A stretch of 64,000 bases of DNA from an uncultured Collinsella sp. (GCA_902470065.1 CABRFA010000003.1:30912-94911), one strand, 5' to 3'. Positions 1 to 8,500 are shown, counted from the first letter of the stretch. The notes: generated from the letters alone by a model not told the origin. Made by a program: numbers and translations.

Positions 1-27
1 GAGGCAAAGAGGCTGTCCCTTTGCCTC
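1..27. repeat. Dispersed palindrome, GGGAC/GTCCC family (copy 1)
   Basis: Imperfect palindrome running gaggcaaag to ctttgcctc, five bases downstream of the uvrA-type stop codon. It matches the dispersed palindromes at 3725, 34564 and 35953, which share an AAAGGGAC-GTCCCTTT core. It may act as a transcription end signal or a REP-like element; no T-tract follows on the minus strand. Confidence 0.6.
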
Positions 28-32
28 ATTGT

Positions 33-2546
33 CTATAGATAGCGGCCGGTGATGCTTGCGGGGCAGGCCGCGATGTCGCTCGGCGTGCCGGCGCAGACGA
101 TTTGCCCGCCCGCATCGCCACCGCCCGGGCCCATGTCGATCACGTAATCGGCGTTACGGATAAGGTCGAGATCGTGTTCGATCACGATAACTGTGGCGCC
201 CTTGGCAACGAGGCCGTCAAACACGTTCAACAGCACCTGAACATCGAGCGGATGCAGGCCAATCGTGGGCTCGTCAAATACGAATACGGCATCATCCTGC
301 ACGCGGCCCATCTCGCTCGCAAGCTTAAGGCGCTGCGCTTCACCGCCCGAAAGCGCCGGTGTGGGCTCGCCAAGCGTGAGATAACCCAGGCCCAGGTCGT
401 GCAAGGTCTGCAAGCGCGTCTGAACCTTCTTGAGTCCCAGTGTGGCGTCGAGCGCCTCATCCACACTCATATCCATAAGCTGCGGCAACGTAAGCAGGCT
501 CCCGTCCTTGCCCTCGCGATGGATATGCGAGGCGGATTCCGCGTAGCGAGAGCCGCGACATGCGGGACAGACGATCTCGACGTCGGGCAAAAACTGCACG
601 TCGAGCGATATCGAGCCCGTGCCGTCACACGTAGGGCAGCGCAAGGCGCCGGTGTTGTAGCTAAAGGCGCCCGCCTTGTAGCCGGCTGCCTTGGCCTCGG
701 GCGTACGGGCGAAAGCGCGGCGCAGCTCATCATGGATGTCGGCATAAGTCGCTACCGTCGAGCGCACGTTGGCGCCGATGGGCGTAGCGTCAATCAGGTT
801 TGCGCGGGCAATACCCTCGGCATCGACCCAACGCACGTGCCCCGGCAGGCGCTCGCCAGCTGCCTGCGCCTTGAGTGCCGGGATGAGCGTCTCGAGCACC
901 AACGTCGTCTTGCCCGAACCCGAAACACCCGTAACCGCAACCAAGCGACCGCGCGGGATATCGACTTCGAGCGGCTTGACGGTATGGATGGCATCGGTCG
1001 CCATGCGGATATGGCCCTGGTCGAACATTTCGTCGTCAGTCACCTGCGGACGCAAGCGCTTGGGCTCGGCGCGCAAAAACGGCGCGATGCGACTGCTCTG
1101 CGATTGCTCGACCTCGTCTACCGTACCAGCGGCGATCACATTGCCGCCGCCTGCTCCGGCAACGGGGCCCATCTCGACAAGATAGTCGGCTTCCGCCAGT
1201 ACGCGCGTATCGTGGTCGACAACAACCACGGTGTTGCCGTCATCCACCAGATCGCGCATCACGCCCACCAGGCCGTCGACATTGGCAGGATGCAAGCCAA
1301 TCGAGGGCTCGTCCAGTACATAGAGCACGCCCGTCGAGCGATTGCGCACCACGCGAGCGAGCTGGACGCGCTGGCGCTCACCCGTGGAGAGTGTGGCACC
1401 AGCGCGGTCGAGTGAAAGGTAATCGAGACCCAGGTCGACCAGACGACGGGCCACACTCAAAAACGAATCGCAGATATCCACTGCCATGGGCTGCATCTCG
1501 GCCGGCAAGGATGCGGGCACCCCGTGCACCCACTCAATCGCCTCGCCCAATGTCATGGCCGCCGCCTGTGCCGGATTGATACCGCGTACCTGGGGCTGGC
1601 GTGCGGCCTCGGAGAGGCGCGTGCCGCCACAGTCACGGCATGGCCCCTCGCGCAGAAAGCGCGCAACGCGTTTGAGGCCCTTGTCGTCCTTAACCTTGGC
1701 GAGCGCATTCTCAACGGTATAGACGGCGTTGTAATAGGTAAAGTCGAGTGGCGTGGCGCCCTCACCGTTTTTGGGAACGTAGAGAATGTGCTTCTTAACC
1801 GCCGGACCATGAAACACGATGTCGCGCTCTTGAGGCGTGAGCTGGTTAAACGGCACGTCGGTGCGTACGCCCATCTCACCTGCCACCTGCTTCATCAGAT
1901 CCCACATGAGCGTACCCCAGGGAAGCACCGCGCCTTCGTTGATGGTCTTTGACTCGTCGGGCACCAGACTCGCCTCGTCCACCTCGCGCATGACACCAGT
2001 GCCGCCGCAGGTAGAGCACGCGCCGCCGCTGTTAAACGCAAGGTCCTCGGCGCTCGGCGCGTAGAACTCACGACCGCATGCAGGGCACGTGAGCGACAGG
2101 CCCGCAGCCACGTTAAGGCTCGGCTCCACACGCGCCCCGCAATGCGGGCACACGTGATGGGCGCAACGGCTAAAGAGCAGGCGCAGGCTATTGTTGAGCT
2201 CGGTCATGGTGCCAAAGGTCGAGCGTACGCCCGGCACGCTCGGACGCTGGTGCAGCGCGAGCGCCGCCGGCACGTGCAAGACCTCATCCACCTGGGCATG
2301 TTCGGCCTGCGTCAGACGACGGCGAGTATAGGTGCTGAGCGCCTCCAGGTAACGGCGCGAGCCCTCGGCATAAAGAACCCCCAGCGCCAGCGAACTCTTG
2401 CCCGAACCCGACACGCCGGCAATGCCCACAAGCTTTCCCAGCGGAATATCGATATCGATGTCTTTAAGGTTATGAACGCGCGCGCCACGCACCTCGATAG
2501 CCTGCGGGCTCATCTTCTGTTCCGTCACCTTTATCACCCTACTCAT
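33..2546 (-). CDS. Short UvrA-type ABC ATPase (UvrA2-like)
   Basis: ABC-type excinuclease A homologue of 837 residues; classical UvrA is about 940. Walker A motifs are GVSGSGKS (44-51) and a second GVSGSGKT near residue 540; the C-terminal signature is LSGGEAQRLKLA. Zinc-binding pairs CPHC (133-136), CPAC (154-157) and CSTC (177-180) are visible, plus CPTC/CPAC in the second half. Only about 17 residues separate CPHC from CPAC, where UvrA carries its UvrB-binding domain of roughly 100 residues, so that domain is missing, as in UvrA2/DrrC-like proteins. UvrB-dependent excision is therefore unlikely, and a damage-binding or drug-tolerance role is an inference. The ATG at 2546 overlaps the stop of the upstream ATPase gene (translational coupling); ATG 2513 is an alternative start. 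The neighbouring ATPase is probably in the same operon. Confidence 0.9.
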   Translation of the reverse strand: MSRVIKVTEQKMSPQAIEVRGARVHNLKDIDIDIPLGKLVGIAGVSGSGKSSLALGVLYAEGSRRYLEALSTYTRRRLTQAEHAQVDEVLHVPAALALHQRPSVPGVRSTFGTMTELNNSLRLLFSRCAHHVCPHCGARVEPSLNVAAGLSLTCPACGREFYAPSAEDLAFNSGGACSTCGGTGVMREVDEASLVPDESKTINEGAVLPWGTLMWDLMKQVAGEMGVRTDVPFNQLTPQERDIVFHGPAVKKHILYVPKNGEGATPLDFTYYNAVYTVENALAKVKDDKGLKRVARFLREGPCRDCGGTRLSEAARQPQVRGINPAQAAAMTLGEAIEWVHGVPASLPAEMQPMAVDICDSFLSVARRLVDLGLDYLSLDRAGATLSTGERQRVQLARVVRNRSTGVLYVLDEPSIGLHPANVDGLVGVMRDLVDDGNTVVVVDHDTRVLAEADYLVEMGPVAGAGGGNVIAAGTVDEVEQSQSSRIAPFLRAEPKRLRPQVTDDEMFDQGHIRMATDAIHTVKPLEVDIPRGRLVAVTGVSGSGKTTLVLETLIPALKAQAAGERLPGHVRWVDAEGIARANLIDATPIGANVRSTVATYADIHDELRRAFARTPEAKAAGYKAGAFSYNTGALRCPTCDGTGSISLDVQFLPDVEIVCPACRGSRYAESASHIHREGKDGSLLTLPQLMDMSVDEALDATLGLKKVQTRLQTLHDLGLGYLTLGEPTPALSGGEAQRLKLASEMGRVQDDAVFVFDEPTIGLHPLDVQVLLNVFDGLVAKGATVIVIEHDLDLIRNADYVIDMGPGGGDAGGQIVCAGTPSDIAACPASITGRYL

Positions 2547-3657
2547 GCCATAAAACTCGATCGCGAACGTACGCGCCCAGCATGGGCACGGTAAACCGGA
2601 CGAGGCCGTATCCGGCAGCCTCGATGACGCGCTCGCGAATCAGGCTTGCGCGATATTTACTCGCCCAGCTCTGGGTACGGTCGCAGCGCTCAATAATATC
2701 CGCCATGCGCGTCAGTTTGCCCTCGTCAACCGCCATGGCCTCGATAAAGAGGCGCTGCGGGCTACGCAGCCCGTAATACAGAGGCGCGTCAACCGCTTCG
2801 TAGAACTCGGAGACGGCATCCGTATGGCCATCCTCGACATCGCGCCTTTCGATGGCCTGCGAGCCACGCCGGACAGCAGACCGCCACATGTAATATCCCA
2901 CCAGCTGAACCATGTAGGGATGCCCCATGCTCTTGCGCGCCGCAAGGTCCGCCGTCTCCGCGTCAACGTAAAGACCAGCGTCTTTGACCGTCTGGATATA
3001 CGAATCGCGCACCTTGGGCAAAGATATCGCCCCCAACGTACGCTGCTGGGCACGTCGCAAAAACGTCACGCTCGGCTCTTCGAGCAGATCGTCAACCATA
3101 CTGGGCAAGCCGGCGAACGCCAGCGCAAGACCTCGCTGATCGCTATAGGGCAAGCCCGTGGCATCCTGGTCTCCGAGCACCTGCTGATAGAGAACGGCAA
3201 GAGCCGCCAGTTCCTCGATAGACGCCGATTGCGCCTCGTCAATCGCAAACAGTATGCCCTTGCCTGGACCGAGCCTCTTGAGGCGCTCGTTGACCAGCCC
3301 TCGCAACGTCTCGCCCTTTGCTCGCGCCGCCTCGACCGACATCCGGCCAAACGACGGACCGAACTCCATTGACGTCACAACGGGTTTATTCGAACGAAGC
3401 GCGTCGGCCAATCGGTCGCATAAGCCAAGCGAAGCTGAATCGGAGACAACCGCCCATCCGCGCTCATTGGCTAGACGTTGCAGTTCCCGCAGGAGAACCG
3501 TCTTGCCGCAGCCGCAGTTTCCCGTAATGAGCATGAGCCTACCCGGCGCTCCGGCGCCGTTATCGAGCCCTTCCTCGAAATCTTCGATGACCGACTCGCG
3601 ACCGATGAGTATTGGAGGCCGCTTGCCAGCAGTGGGCTTAAAGGGATTTGGATTCAT
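2539..3657 (-). CDS. AAA ATPase with C-terminal winged helix (ATPase 1)
   Basis: A 372-residue P-loop ATPase of the AAA_16/ORC-CDC6-like type. Walker A is GNCGCGKT (46-53) and Walker B ends in AIDEAQ (140-141). An AFAGLP stretch and an SVTFLRRA stretch follow, then a conserved GHPYMVQLVGYYMW block and a helix-turn-helix-like C-terminus from about residue 305 (KLTRMADIIERC onward). It is clearly paralogous to the gene at 56652, with the same NPFxPT start and the same blocks in order. The strong ribosome site GAGGAGG lies 6 nt before the ATG. Two exact 11-bp repeats sit 34-64 bp upstream. It is followed by the uvrA-type gene with overlapping stop and start. Function is unknown; self-regulation through the repeats is an inference. 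Confidence 0.85.
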   Translation of the reverse strand: MNPNPFKPTAGKRPPILIGRESVIEDFEEGLDNGAGAPGRLMLITGNCGCGKTVLLRELQRLANERGWAVVSDSASLGLCDRLADALRSNKPVVTSMEFGPSFGRMSVEAARAKGETLRGLVNERLKRLGPGKGILFAIDEAQSASIEELAALAVLYQQVLGDQDATGLPYSDQRGLALAFAGLPSMVDDLLEEPSVTFLRRAQQRTLGAISLPKVRDSYIQTVKDAGLYVDAETADLAARKSMGHPYMVQLVGYYMWRSAVRRGSQAIERRDVEDGHTDAVSEFYEAVDAPLYYGLRSPQRLFIEAMAVDEGKLTRMADIIERCDRTQSWASKYRASLIRERVIEAAGYGLVRFTVPMLGAYVRDRVLWHE

Positions 3658-3690
3658 GTCGGCCTCCTCGGATTGGCAAACCCTGGTAAT

Positions 3691-3721
3691 AGTTATACCA
3701 ACTTGTACCGAGTTATACCAA
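3691..3721 (-). promoter_or_regulatory. Direct repeats upstream of ATPase 1
   Basis: Two exact copies of agttataccaa (3691-3701 and 3711-3721) with a 20-bp period. A weaker third half-site, cttgtacc, lies between them, so a GGTA word recurs every 10 bp (about one helical turn) on the minus strand. The array lies between the ATPase start and the palindrome at 3725. It is a candidate operator for the ATPase. Confidence 0.55.
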
Positions 3722-3724
3722 TAG

Positions 3725-3757
3725 CATGTGACAAAGGAACTGTCCCTTTGTCACATG
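3725..3757. repeat. Dispersed palindrome, GGGAC/GTCCC family (copy 2)
   Basis: Palindrome with arms catgtgacaaagg and cctttgtcacatg. It contains the TGA stop codon of the Tet(M)-like gene, so it forms the very end of that transcript. No T-run follows, so classical intrinsic termination is uncertain. Confidence 0.65.
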
Positions 3758-5754
3758 TGGCCGAAAAACTCGGCGTCTGCTGCTCGCCAGGAACGGAAAG
3801 TGGCGGGATCGACCTTTACGTGCGCTGCGGCGGGTACGTCGTACCATTTGACCGTGTAACCGGCGCCGTGAGAGCAAAAGACCGAATCGGGCGTGTTGGG
3901 CAGATCGGCCTCTGGCTCATAGGCGGCCGCCTCGATGACGCGCTCGGCATCATGGCAAGCCGCATAGCCGGCGAATTCCAGGTACAGGTGCCCGCGACCG
4001 CTTGTGTAGGCGGCCACCTCCAGCGCGTAATCCTGCACCTCGGATACCGGTACGCGACCCACAAGCTTCGCCCGGTCGCCTGCCATCGTCGGCGGCTCGC
4101 ACTCGGCACCCATGCGCGTGGCGTCTGACAACGCCCTGCCCACGCACTCCCCCGGCACCTCGAGATCAAAGCGATACCACGGCTCCAACAGCACCGCCGC
4201 GCCGGCCTCACGCGCCTGCATGAGCCCCTGGCGAATCGCGCGGTACGTGGCCTGACGAAAGTCGCCGCCCTCGGTGTGTTTGGCATGCGCGCGGCCACCC
4301 GTGAGCGTAATGCGCACATCGGTGATGGGCGAGCCGGTCAGCACGCCCAGGTGATCGCGCTCCATGGCGTTGGTGAGCGCCAAACGCTGCCAGTTAAGAT
4401 CGAGCTCATCGGTCGAGGTCACGGTGCCAAACTGCACGCCCGAGCCCGCTGGCAGCGGCTCCAGGCTCAGATGCACCTCGGCATAGTGGCGCAATGGCTC
4501 AAAGTGGCCCACGCCCTCGACCGGCTGCGAAATGGTCTCCTTATAGAGAATGCCGCCAGACTCAAACTCAACTGAAAGGCCAAAGCGATCGGCCAACACC
4601 CGCTTCACGACCTCGAGTTGCACGGCGCCCATCAACTGCAAATGAATCTGCTCGAGATGCGTATTCCAGCTTACGCCGAGCATGGGATCTTCATCCGCCA
4701 GCTCAGTCAACGCTTTGAACACCGCATGGACGTCGTGTTCGCCCGGAAGCACTGTATAGGTAAGGACTGGCGCAATGACGGGCACATCGCCCGCAGGCTC
4801 CGCGCCCAGGGTGTCCCCTGGGCGAACGTGCGCAAGGCCCGTCACGGCACAAATACCGCCAGCAGCAACTTCTTGGGCCAGCTCATACTTTTCGCCGTTA
4901 TAGATGCGTACCTGATCGACCTTCTGCTCCCATGCCTCGGCGCCGGAACGTCCGTCGATCATCTGTTTGGCATGCAGCGTGCCGCCGGTCACCTTAACCC
5001 AAGCCAAGCGCTCACCGCGATCCCCGCGGCTGACACGATAGACGCGCGCGGCAAACTCCGGAAGCCATGCCTGTTCACACATCAGTGCGCATATGCCATC
5101 CAGCAGCTCGTCCACGCCTTGGTCCTTGAGCGCCGAGCCGGCAAAGCAGGGAAAGAGCTTGCGCTCGGCAACCATGCGCGACAGCGTTGCGACAGAAAGC
5201 TCGCCCGCTTCAAAAAACTCCTCGAGCGCCGCCTCGTCCAACGCAGCAGCGTCCTCCTGAACGGCGCCGCCCACCAGCAGTTCGTTGGCATCCAGGCAGC
5301 CCTCGGAAAGACGTTGCCCGAGTTGTGCCAGCAAAACATCGCGGCCGGGATTCTCCAAATCGATCTTGTTGATGAAGATGAACGTCGGGATGTCATAGCG
5401 TGCAAGCAGGCGCCACAGGGTTTCGGTGTGCCCTTGCACGCCGTCGTTGGCGCCCACCACCAGAAGCGCGTAGTCCAGGGCACGCAGCGTGCGCTCCGCT
5501 TCGGCAGAAAAATCGACATGCCCCGGCGCATCCACGAGCATGACGTGGGTATCGCCATGGTCGAGCACGGCCTGCGACGAGAAGATCGTAATGCCGCGCT
5601 CGCGCTCGATCGCGTTAGTGTCCAGATGCGAATCGCCATCGTCCACGCGGCCGCGCTTGCGGATGCGACCCGCGTTGAACAGCATGGCCTCGGCCAACGT
5701 GGTCTTGCCGGCATCGACATGCGCCAAGATTCCAACGACCGCTTGCTTCGACAT
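3751..5754 (-). CDS. Tet(M)/EF-G-like ribosomal protection-type GTPase
   Basis: A 667-residue translational GTPase related to the Tet(M)/Tet(W) ribosomal protection proteins. GTP-binding motifs are AHVDAGKT (11-18), RGITI (53-57), DAPGH (75-79) and NKID (129-132). The later EF-G-like domains and the Tet-type C-terminus are present. The start at 5754 is chosen because AGAGGAGA lies just upstream; an ORF extension to 5823 lacks a site and would run through the promoter. Sequence resemblance to acquired tet genes is only partial, so it is more likely a chromosomal homologue. Whether it gives tetracycline resistance cannot be read from sequence. A promoter-like TTCGCC-17-TATCAT lies upstream at 5815-5843. 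Confidence 0.85.
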   Translation of the reverse strand: MSKQAVVGILAHVDAGKTTLAEAMLFNAGRIRKRGRVDDGDSHLDTNAIERERGITIFSSQAVLDHGDTHVMLVDAPGHVDFSAEAERTLRALDYALLVVGANDGVQGHTETLWRLLARYDIPTFIFINKIDLENPGRDVLLAQLGQRLSEGCLDANELLVGGAVQEDAAALDEAALEEFFEAGELSVATLSRMVAERKLFPCFAGSALKDQGVDELLDGICALMCEQAWLPEFAARVYRVSRGDRGERLAWVKVTGGTLHAKQMIDGRSGAEAWEQKVDQVRIYNGEKYELAQEVAAGGICAVTGLAHVRPGDTLGAEPAGDVPVIAPVLTYTVLPGEHDVHAVFKALTELADEDPMLGVSWNTHLEQIHLQLMGAVQLEVVKRVLADRFGLSVEFESGGILYKETISQPVEGVGHFEPLRHYAEVHLSLEPLPAGSGVQFGTVTSTDELDLNWQRLALTNAMERDHLGVLTGSPITDVRITLTGGRAHAKHTEGGDFRQATYRAIRQGLMQAREAGAAVLLEPWYRFDLEVPGECVGRALSDATRMGAECEPPTMAGDRAKLVGRVPVSEVQDYALEVAAYTSGRGHLYLEFAGYAACHDAERVIEAAAYEPEADLPNTPDSVFCSHGAGYTVKWYDVPAAAHVKVDPATFRSWRAADAEFFGHM

Positions 5755-5814
5755 GGCTCTCCTCTTATTACAAGCCCATCGCGCGAGGCAACGGGCGTTC
5801 ACGCTCCACACTGG

Positions 5815-5843
5815 ATGATACAATTTACGGGCCGGCGGGCGAA
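5815..5843 (-). promoter_or_regulatory. Candidate promoter of the Tet-like GTPase gene
   Basis: On the minus strand, TTCGCC and TATCAT are separated by 17 bases, about 60 bp upstream of the start codon at 5754. The -10 match is good and the -35 match is moderate. Confidence 0.4.
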
Positions 5844-5940
5844 GCGGGCCCTATCCCCCGACCGAGCTCATCGCCCCGCGTTGCCGCGCGGCGATTTTCG
5901 TAGGTTCGCGCCTTACGAAAGCCGGCTTTAAATCAGCGCA

Positions 5941-5980
5941 GCGAACGAAAATGGCCCCGGGTGGTGCCATTTTCGTTCGC
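5941..5980 (-). terminator. Perfect 15-bp hairpin downstream of the GNAT gene
   Basis: Arms gcgaacgaaaatggc (5941-5955) and gccattttcgttcgc (5966-5980) are perfectly complementary with a 10-nt loop. The hairpin lies 27 bp after the stop of the acetyltransferase gene. No long T-tract follows, so it could equally be a dispersed palindrome. Confidence 0.5.
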
Positions 5981-6007
5981 GCGAATTATTGATACGCGCC
6001 CTCGCTC

Positions 6008-6499
6008 TTATGCCTCGCGCAGCCAGTCAAACGCAACACGCGGTGTACCATCCGACACATACACGATGCCGGCGCGCTCAAATCCGGCCTTGAGGCTCGC
6101 ACCCTGCATGGGCAGGTTGTCTTGATGCGTGTCGATACGCAGGTGATCGGCACGCTCTTTGGCAAAGGCAAACATCGCTGCTGCGACGCCATGCGTGGTG
6201 CCATCCGACGCCACGCGATGCAGCACGGCGTACGGAGTGTCGCTGCGCCATTGCCCGTCCTCAATTGCGTCATAGCACTCGTCCGGGCCCAGTAAAAAGG
6301 CAAACGTCGCCACCACGCGACCGTCGACTTCGCACACATAGCTGCCACCGGCGGCAATATCGGCAGCCAGTTGCTCGGCCGAAGGCGTGCCCTCGGGCCA
6401 CTGCGTGGCGTTGCCATGTGCGCGCATAAAGGCGCGGGCCGCGTCATAGATAGCCATGACGGCGGGAATGTCGGTATCGAGGGTTTTTCTGATCATCAC
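6008..6499 (-). CDS. GNAT family N-acetyltransferase
   Basis: A 163-residue protein with the GNAT layout: an N-terminal strand-helix (IRKTLDTDIPAVMAIYDAAR), a central acceptor region (YVCEVDGRVVATFAF), a helix after the acetyl-CoA loop, and a DTHQDN...GFERAGIVY end. It probably transfers an acetyl group from acetyl-CoA to an unknown small molecule or protein N-terminus. The reading starts at GTG 6499 with an in-frame ATG at 6496; GAGGT lies 6-9 nt upstream and serves either. It is divergent from the zinc-ribbon gene, with a perfect 9-bp inverted repeat between them. Confidence 0.85.
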   Translation of the reverse strand: MMIRKTLDTDIPAVMAIYDAARAFMRAHGNATQWPEGTPSAEQLAADIAAGGSYVCEVDGRVVATFAFLLGPDECYDAIEDGQWRSDTPYAVLHRVASDGTTHGVAAAMFAFAKERADHLRIDTHQDNLPMQGASLKAGFERAGIVYVSDGTPRVAFDWLREA

Positions 6500-6517
6500 G
6501 CGGCGACCTCACGTTTA

Positions 6518-6549
6518 TTGGTATCACTTTGATTGAGCAATGATACCAA
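6518..6549. promoter_or_regulatory. Inverted repeat between divergent genes
   Basis: ttggtatca (6518-6526) and tgataccaa (6541-6549) are perfect inverted copies separated by 14 bases, located in the 54-bp gap between two divergent genes. It is a plausible shared operator. The half-site TTGGTAT is the same word found in the repeats upstream of ATPase 1. Confidence 0.45.
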
Positions 6550-6567
6550 CGTTTGCAGAGGGGCGCG

Positions 6568-6870
6568 ATGCAGATGGGAAGCAAAAAGCGAGCCGCCTGG
6601 TCAAAGGCCAAAAGCGAGTTTTTGGGCGCTGCCACCGGCGGCGATATGAGCGACCTGTTTGCACGCGAGGACGAGCGCCGCGACGCCCTGGACGCCGAGC
6701 GCGATGAAGCCTGGCGCTACAAATCGTGCGAGCGCAAAAACCGTTACGACACACGCGCCGAGGCCGAGGCCGTTATGGCCGACTGCGAAAACCGCGGACG
6801 GCGCGGTTTGGCCTGCTACAAATGCGAATACTGCGGTGGCTGGCACCTGACATCGCACCCATGGAAATAG
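6568..6870 (+). CDS. Small zinc-ribbon-like protein
   Basis: A 100-residue basic protein with a charged N-terminal half and a C-terminal CYKCEYCGGWHL motif that looks like a zinc knuckle. The motif is preceded by a KNRYDTRAEAEAVM helix. Similar short proteins with a C-x-x-C-GGWHL end occur widely in actinobacteria and phages; no function is known to me. AGAGGGG lies just before the ATG at 6568, and ATG 6574 is an alternative. It faces away from the acetyltransferase gene. Confidence 0.7.
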   Translation: MQMGSKKRAAWSKAKSEFLGAATGGDMSDLFAREDERRDALDAERDEAWRYKSCERKNRYDTRAEAEAVMADCENRGRRGLACYKCEYCGGWHLTSHPWK

Positions 6871-6918
6871 GCGCCGCATCGGCACGGCATTGACGGAGTG
6901 TCAGCCATCGAACGCAAG

Positions 6919-7623
6919 CTACGGGCGCGGCGGCACCAAAACATCGTAACGAACGGCCTTGCCCGCAAGTTGATAGCTCGGCTTAACGCCGGCAAGCAGC
7001 GGCCCCTTCACCGGCCGCTTGATAACGACCTTGCGCGGGCGCGCCGCAAGCGCAGCTTCGGCCAGCGTCTCCTCATCGGCGCACGGCTGTTCCAAATGGT
7101 GCAAGAGTTGGAACTTCTTTTTCACCGCCGCGCTCTTGGTGCGCTCGGGAAACATGGGGTCCAGATACACCACGTCGGGAGCGGCAAGCTCGCCCTGCCC
7201 GATCAGCTCAGCTGTATGGCGAAGGCCAGCAATGCTGTCCTCGCCCGCATGTAAGCGCATACGCGACACGGCAACCGCAAGCGCCGGATCATCTGCCGCG
7301 CGATCCAAGGCATCCTTGAGGAGCGCCGCGATCACGCAATCCTGTTCATACAAATCGACGGTAAAGCCCGCGGCAGCCAGCAGCAGCGAATCCTCGCCAA
7401 AGCCCGCCGTGGCGTCAATCGCCCATGGGCTCTCGATGCCTTTTGCGCGCGCAGCCTTTACCAGCAGCTCTTGCTGCAGACGACCCTGCTTGAGACGTGG
7501 AAGCATGCGGCCAAAATCGGCGCGCAGCTCCATCGTGCCGTCGGTGAGCGTGAGGCCCTCGGACTTCCCGGTCAGCTCAAGCCCCGCGGCCCGAGCAACA
7601 AAAAAGGGATCGGCGACGCCCAT
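6919..7623 (-). CDS. rsmJ: 16S rRNA (guanine1516-N2)-methyltransferase RsmJ
   Basis: A 234-residue class I SAM methyltransferase. It carries the RsmJ hallmarks IDATAGFGEDSLLLA (SAM-binding loop) and YLDPMFPERTKSAAVKKKFQ (catalytic motif DPMFP), and ends with VIKRPVKGPLLAG. The family methylates N2 of G1516 in 16S rRNA. The start is ATG 7623 with AAGGAG ideally placed; the longer GTG reading at 7629 overlaps that site. Confidence 0.9.
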   Translation of the reverse strand: MGVADPFFVARAAGLELTGKSEGLTLTDGTMELRADFGRMLPRLKQGRLQQELLVKAARAKGIESPWAIDATAGFGEDSLLLAAAGFTVDLYEQDCVIAALLKDALDRAADDPALAVAVSRMRLHAGEDSIAGLRHTAELIGQGELAAPDVVYLDPMFPERTKSAAVKKKFQLLHHLEQPCADEETLAEAALAARPRKVVIKRPVKGPLLAGVKPSYQLAGKAVRYDVLVPPRP

Positions 7624-7686
7624 GGACACTCCTTAACAAGCAAAACGAATACGTGAGCGCCGTTTATGTCGGCACCCAACCGTCCG

Positions 7687-7830
7687 CTATTGTCCCACAT
7701 GCGACATGGCCCACAGCATCGCAATGCAAAGTACCGCCATCAATCCCGTGCACACGGCAGCGATCACGGAATCGCCCATGCGCCTTCCCAACGACCGCGG
7801 CTCACGCACTTGCCCTGCTCCGTACATCAT
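7687..7830 (-). CDS. Small single-pass membrane protein
   Basis: A 47-residue protein starting at ATG 7830, directly behind a strong AAGGAGGA site. A basic N-terminal segment (REPRSLGRR) is followed by one hydrophobic helix of about 21 residues (VIAAVCTGLMAVLCIAMLWAM). The longer reading to 7896 has no ribosome site. It is probably a membrane-anchored small protein of unknown role. Confidence 0.55.
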   Translation of the reverse strand: MMYGAGQVREPRSLGRRMGDSVIAAVCTGLMAVLCIAMLWAMSHVGQ

Positions 7831-8058
7831 GACTCCTCCTTGAGACCAGCTCCTTGTTACGGCCTCATCATCGCAGCGCCGCACATGGGCTGCCATCGAT
7901 TTGCCTTACAGCTGGCTTTCCTTTTTGAAAGGTTGGACCGTGCAGGCAAGAGACGCTTTCAAACGCATGCATCGCCCCGTTGAACTACAATGTGCTTCAC
8001 CATATGTGCAGTACATTGGGTGCGCCAAGTTGGCGTACTCGTATCGAAAGGACCAGCC

Positions 8059-8460
8059 ATGAGCTTCACTCGCAAGACTCTCAAAATCCTTGCTCTCATC
8101 TACTTTGTTTTGGGCATCGCCAGCCTCGTCACCGCCGGCGTCGGTATCGCCACGGGCGGTCTCGATTCCACGTACGGTTCGTACGCCACGCTCGCAGCGG
8201 TCGTGCTTATCGCCAAGGGTCTCGTCGACCTTGCCGCAGGCGTCGCCGGTATCAAGGGCGCCAACAAGCCTTCGCAGGTGGACGGCGCGTTTAAGCTCGG
8301 TATTGTTGCCGCGGTCGCCACGCTTGCCCAAGCGGTGCTCACGCTTCCCGCGTTTGGCGGCGACGCCATCAACTTTGGCGCCTTTGTCATCGTGGTGTAC
8401 GACCTGTTCTTTGTCCAGCAGGCACACGCCGTTAAGGCCGAGAACAAGGACCGCCTGTAA
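8059..8460 (+). CDS. Four-helix membrane protein, unknown function
   Basis: A 133-residue protein with four hydrophobic segments (about 8-28, 43-65, 78-100 and 104-122) and a short charged tail. The ATG at 8059 is preceded by GAAAGGA. The spacing of helices and the Gly/Ala-rich composition resemble small DUF-type integral membrane proteins common in Coriobacteriia. No catalytic motif is visible. It appears to be a single-gene unit ending at the hairpin at 8501. Confidence 0.75.
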   Translation: MSFTRKTLKILALIYFVLGIASLVTAGVGIATGGLDSTYGSYATLAAVVLIAKGLVDLAAGVAGIKGANKPSQVDGAFKLGIVAAVATLAQAVLTLPAFGGDAINFGAFVIVVYDLFFVQQAHAVKAENKDRL

Positions 8461-8500
8461 GCGCTCGCTTCTCATAACCTCTGCAGCCAAGCAACTAAAA

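Noticed and set aside
102..1415. Long plus-strand ORF opposite the UvrA2-type gene
   Set aside because: It is antisense to a well-supported gene, has no ribosome site and reads no known domain. Similar shadows at 4618-5931, 13776-15272, 15453-17042 and 37346-38719 were set aside for the same reason.
3751..5754. Acquired tetracycline-resistance gene
   Set aside because: It resembles Tet(M) in motifs only; there are no mobile-element marks, so resistance was not called.
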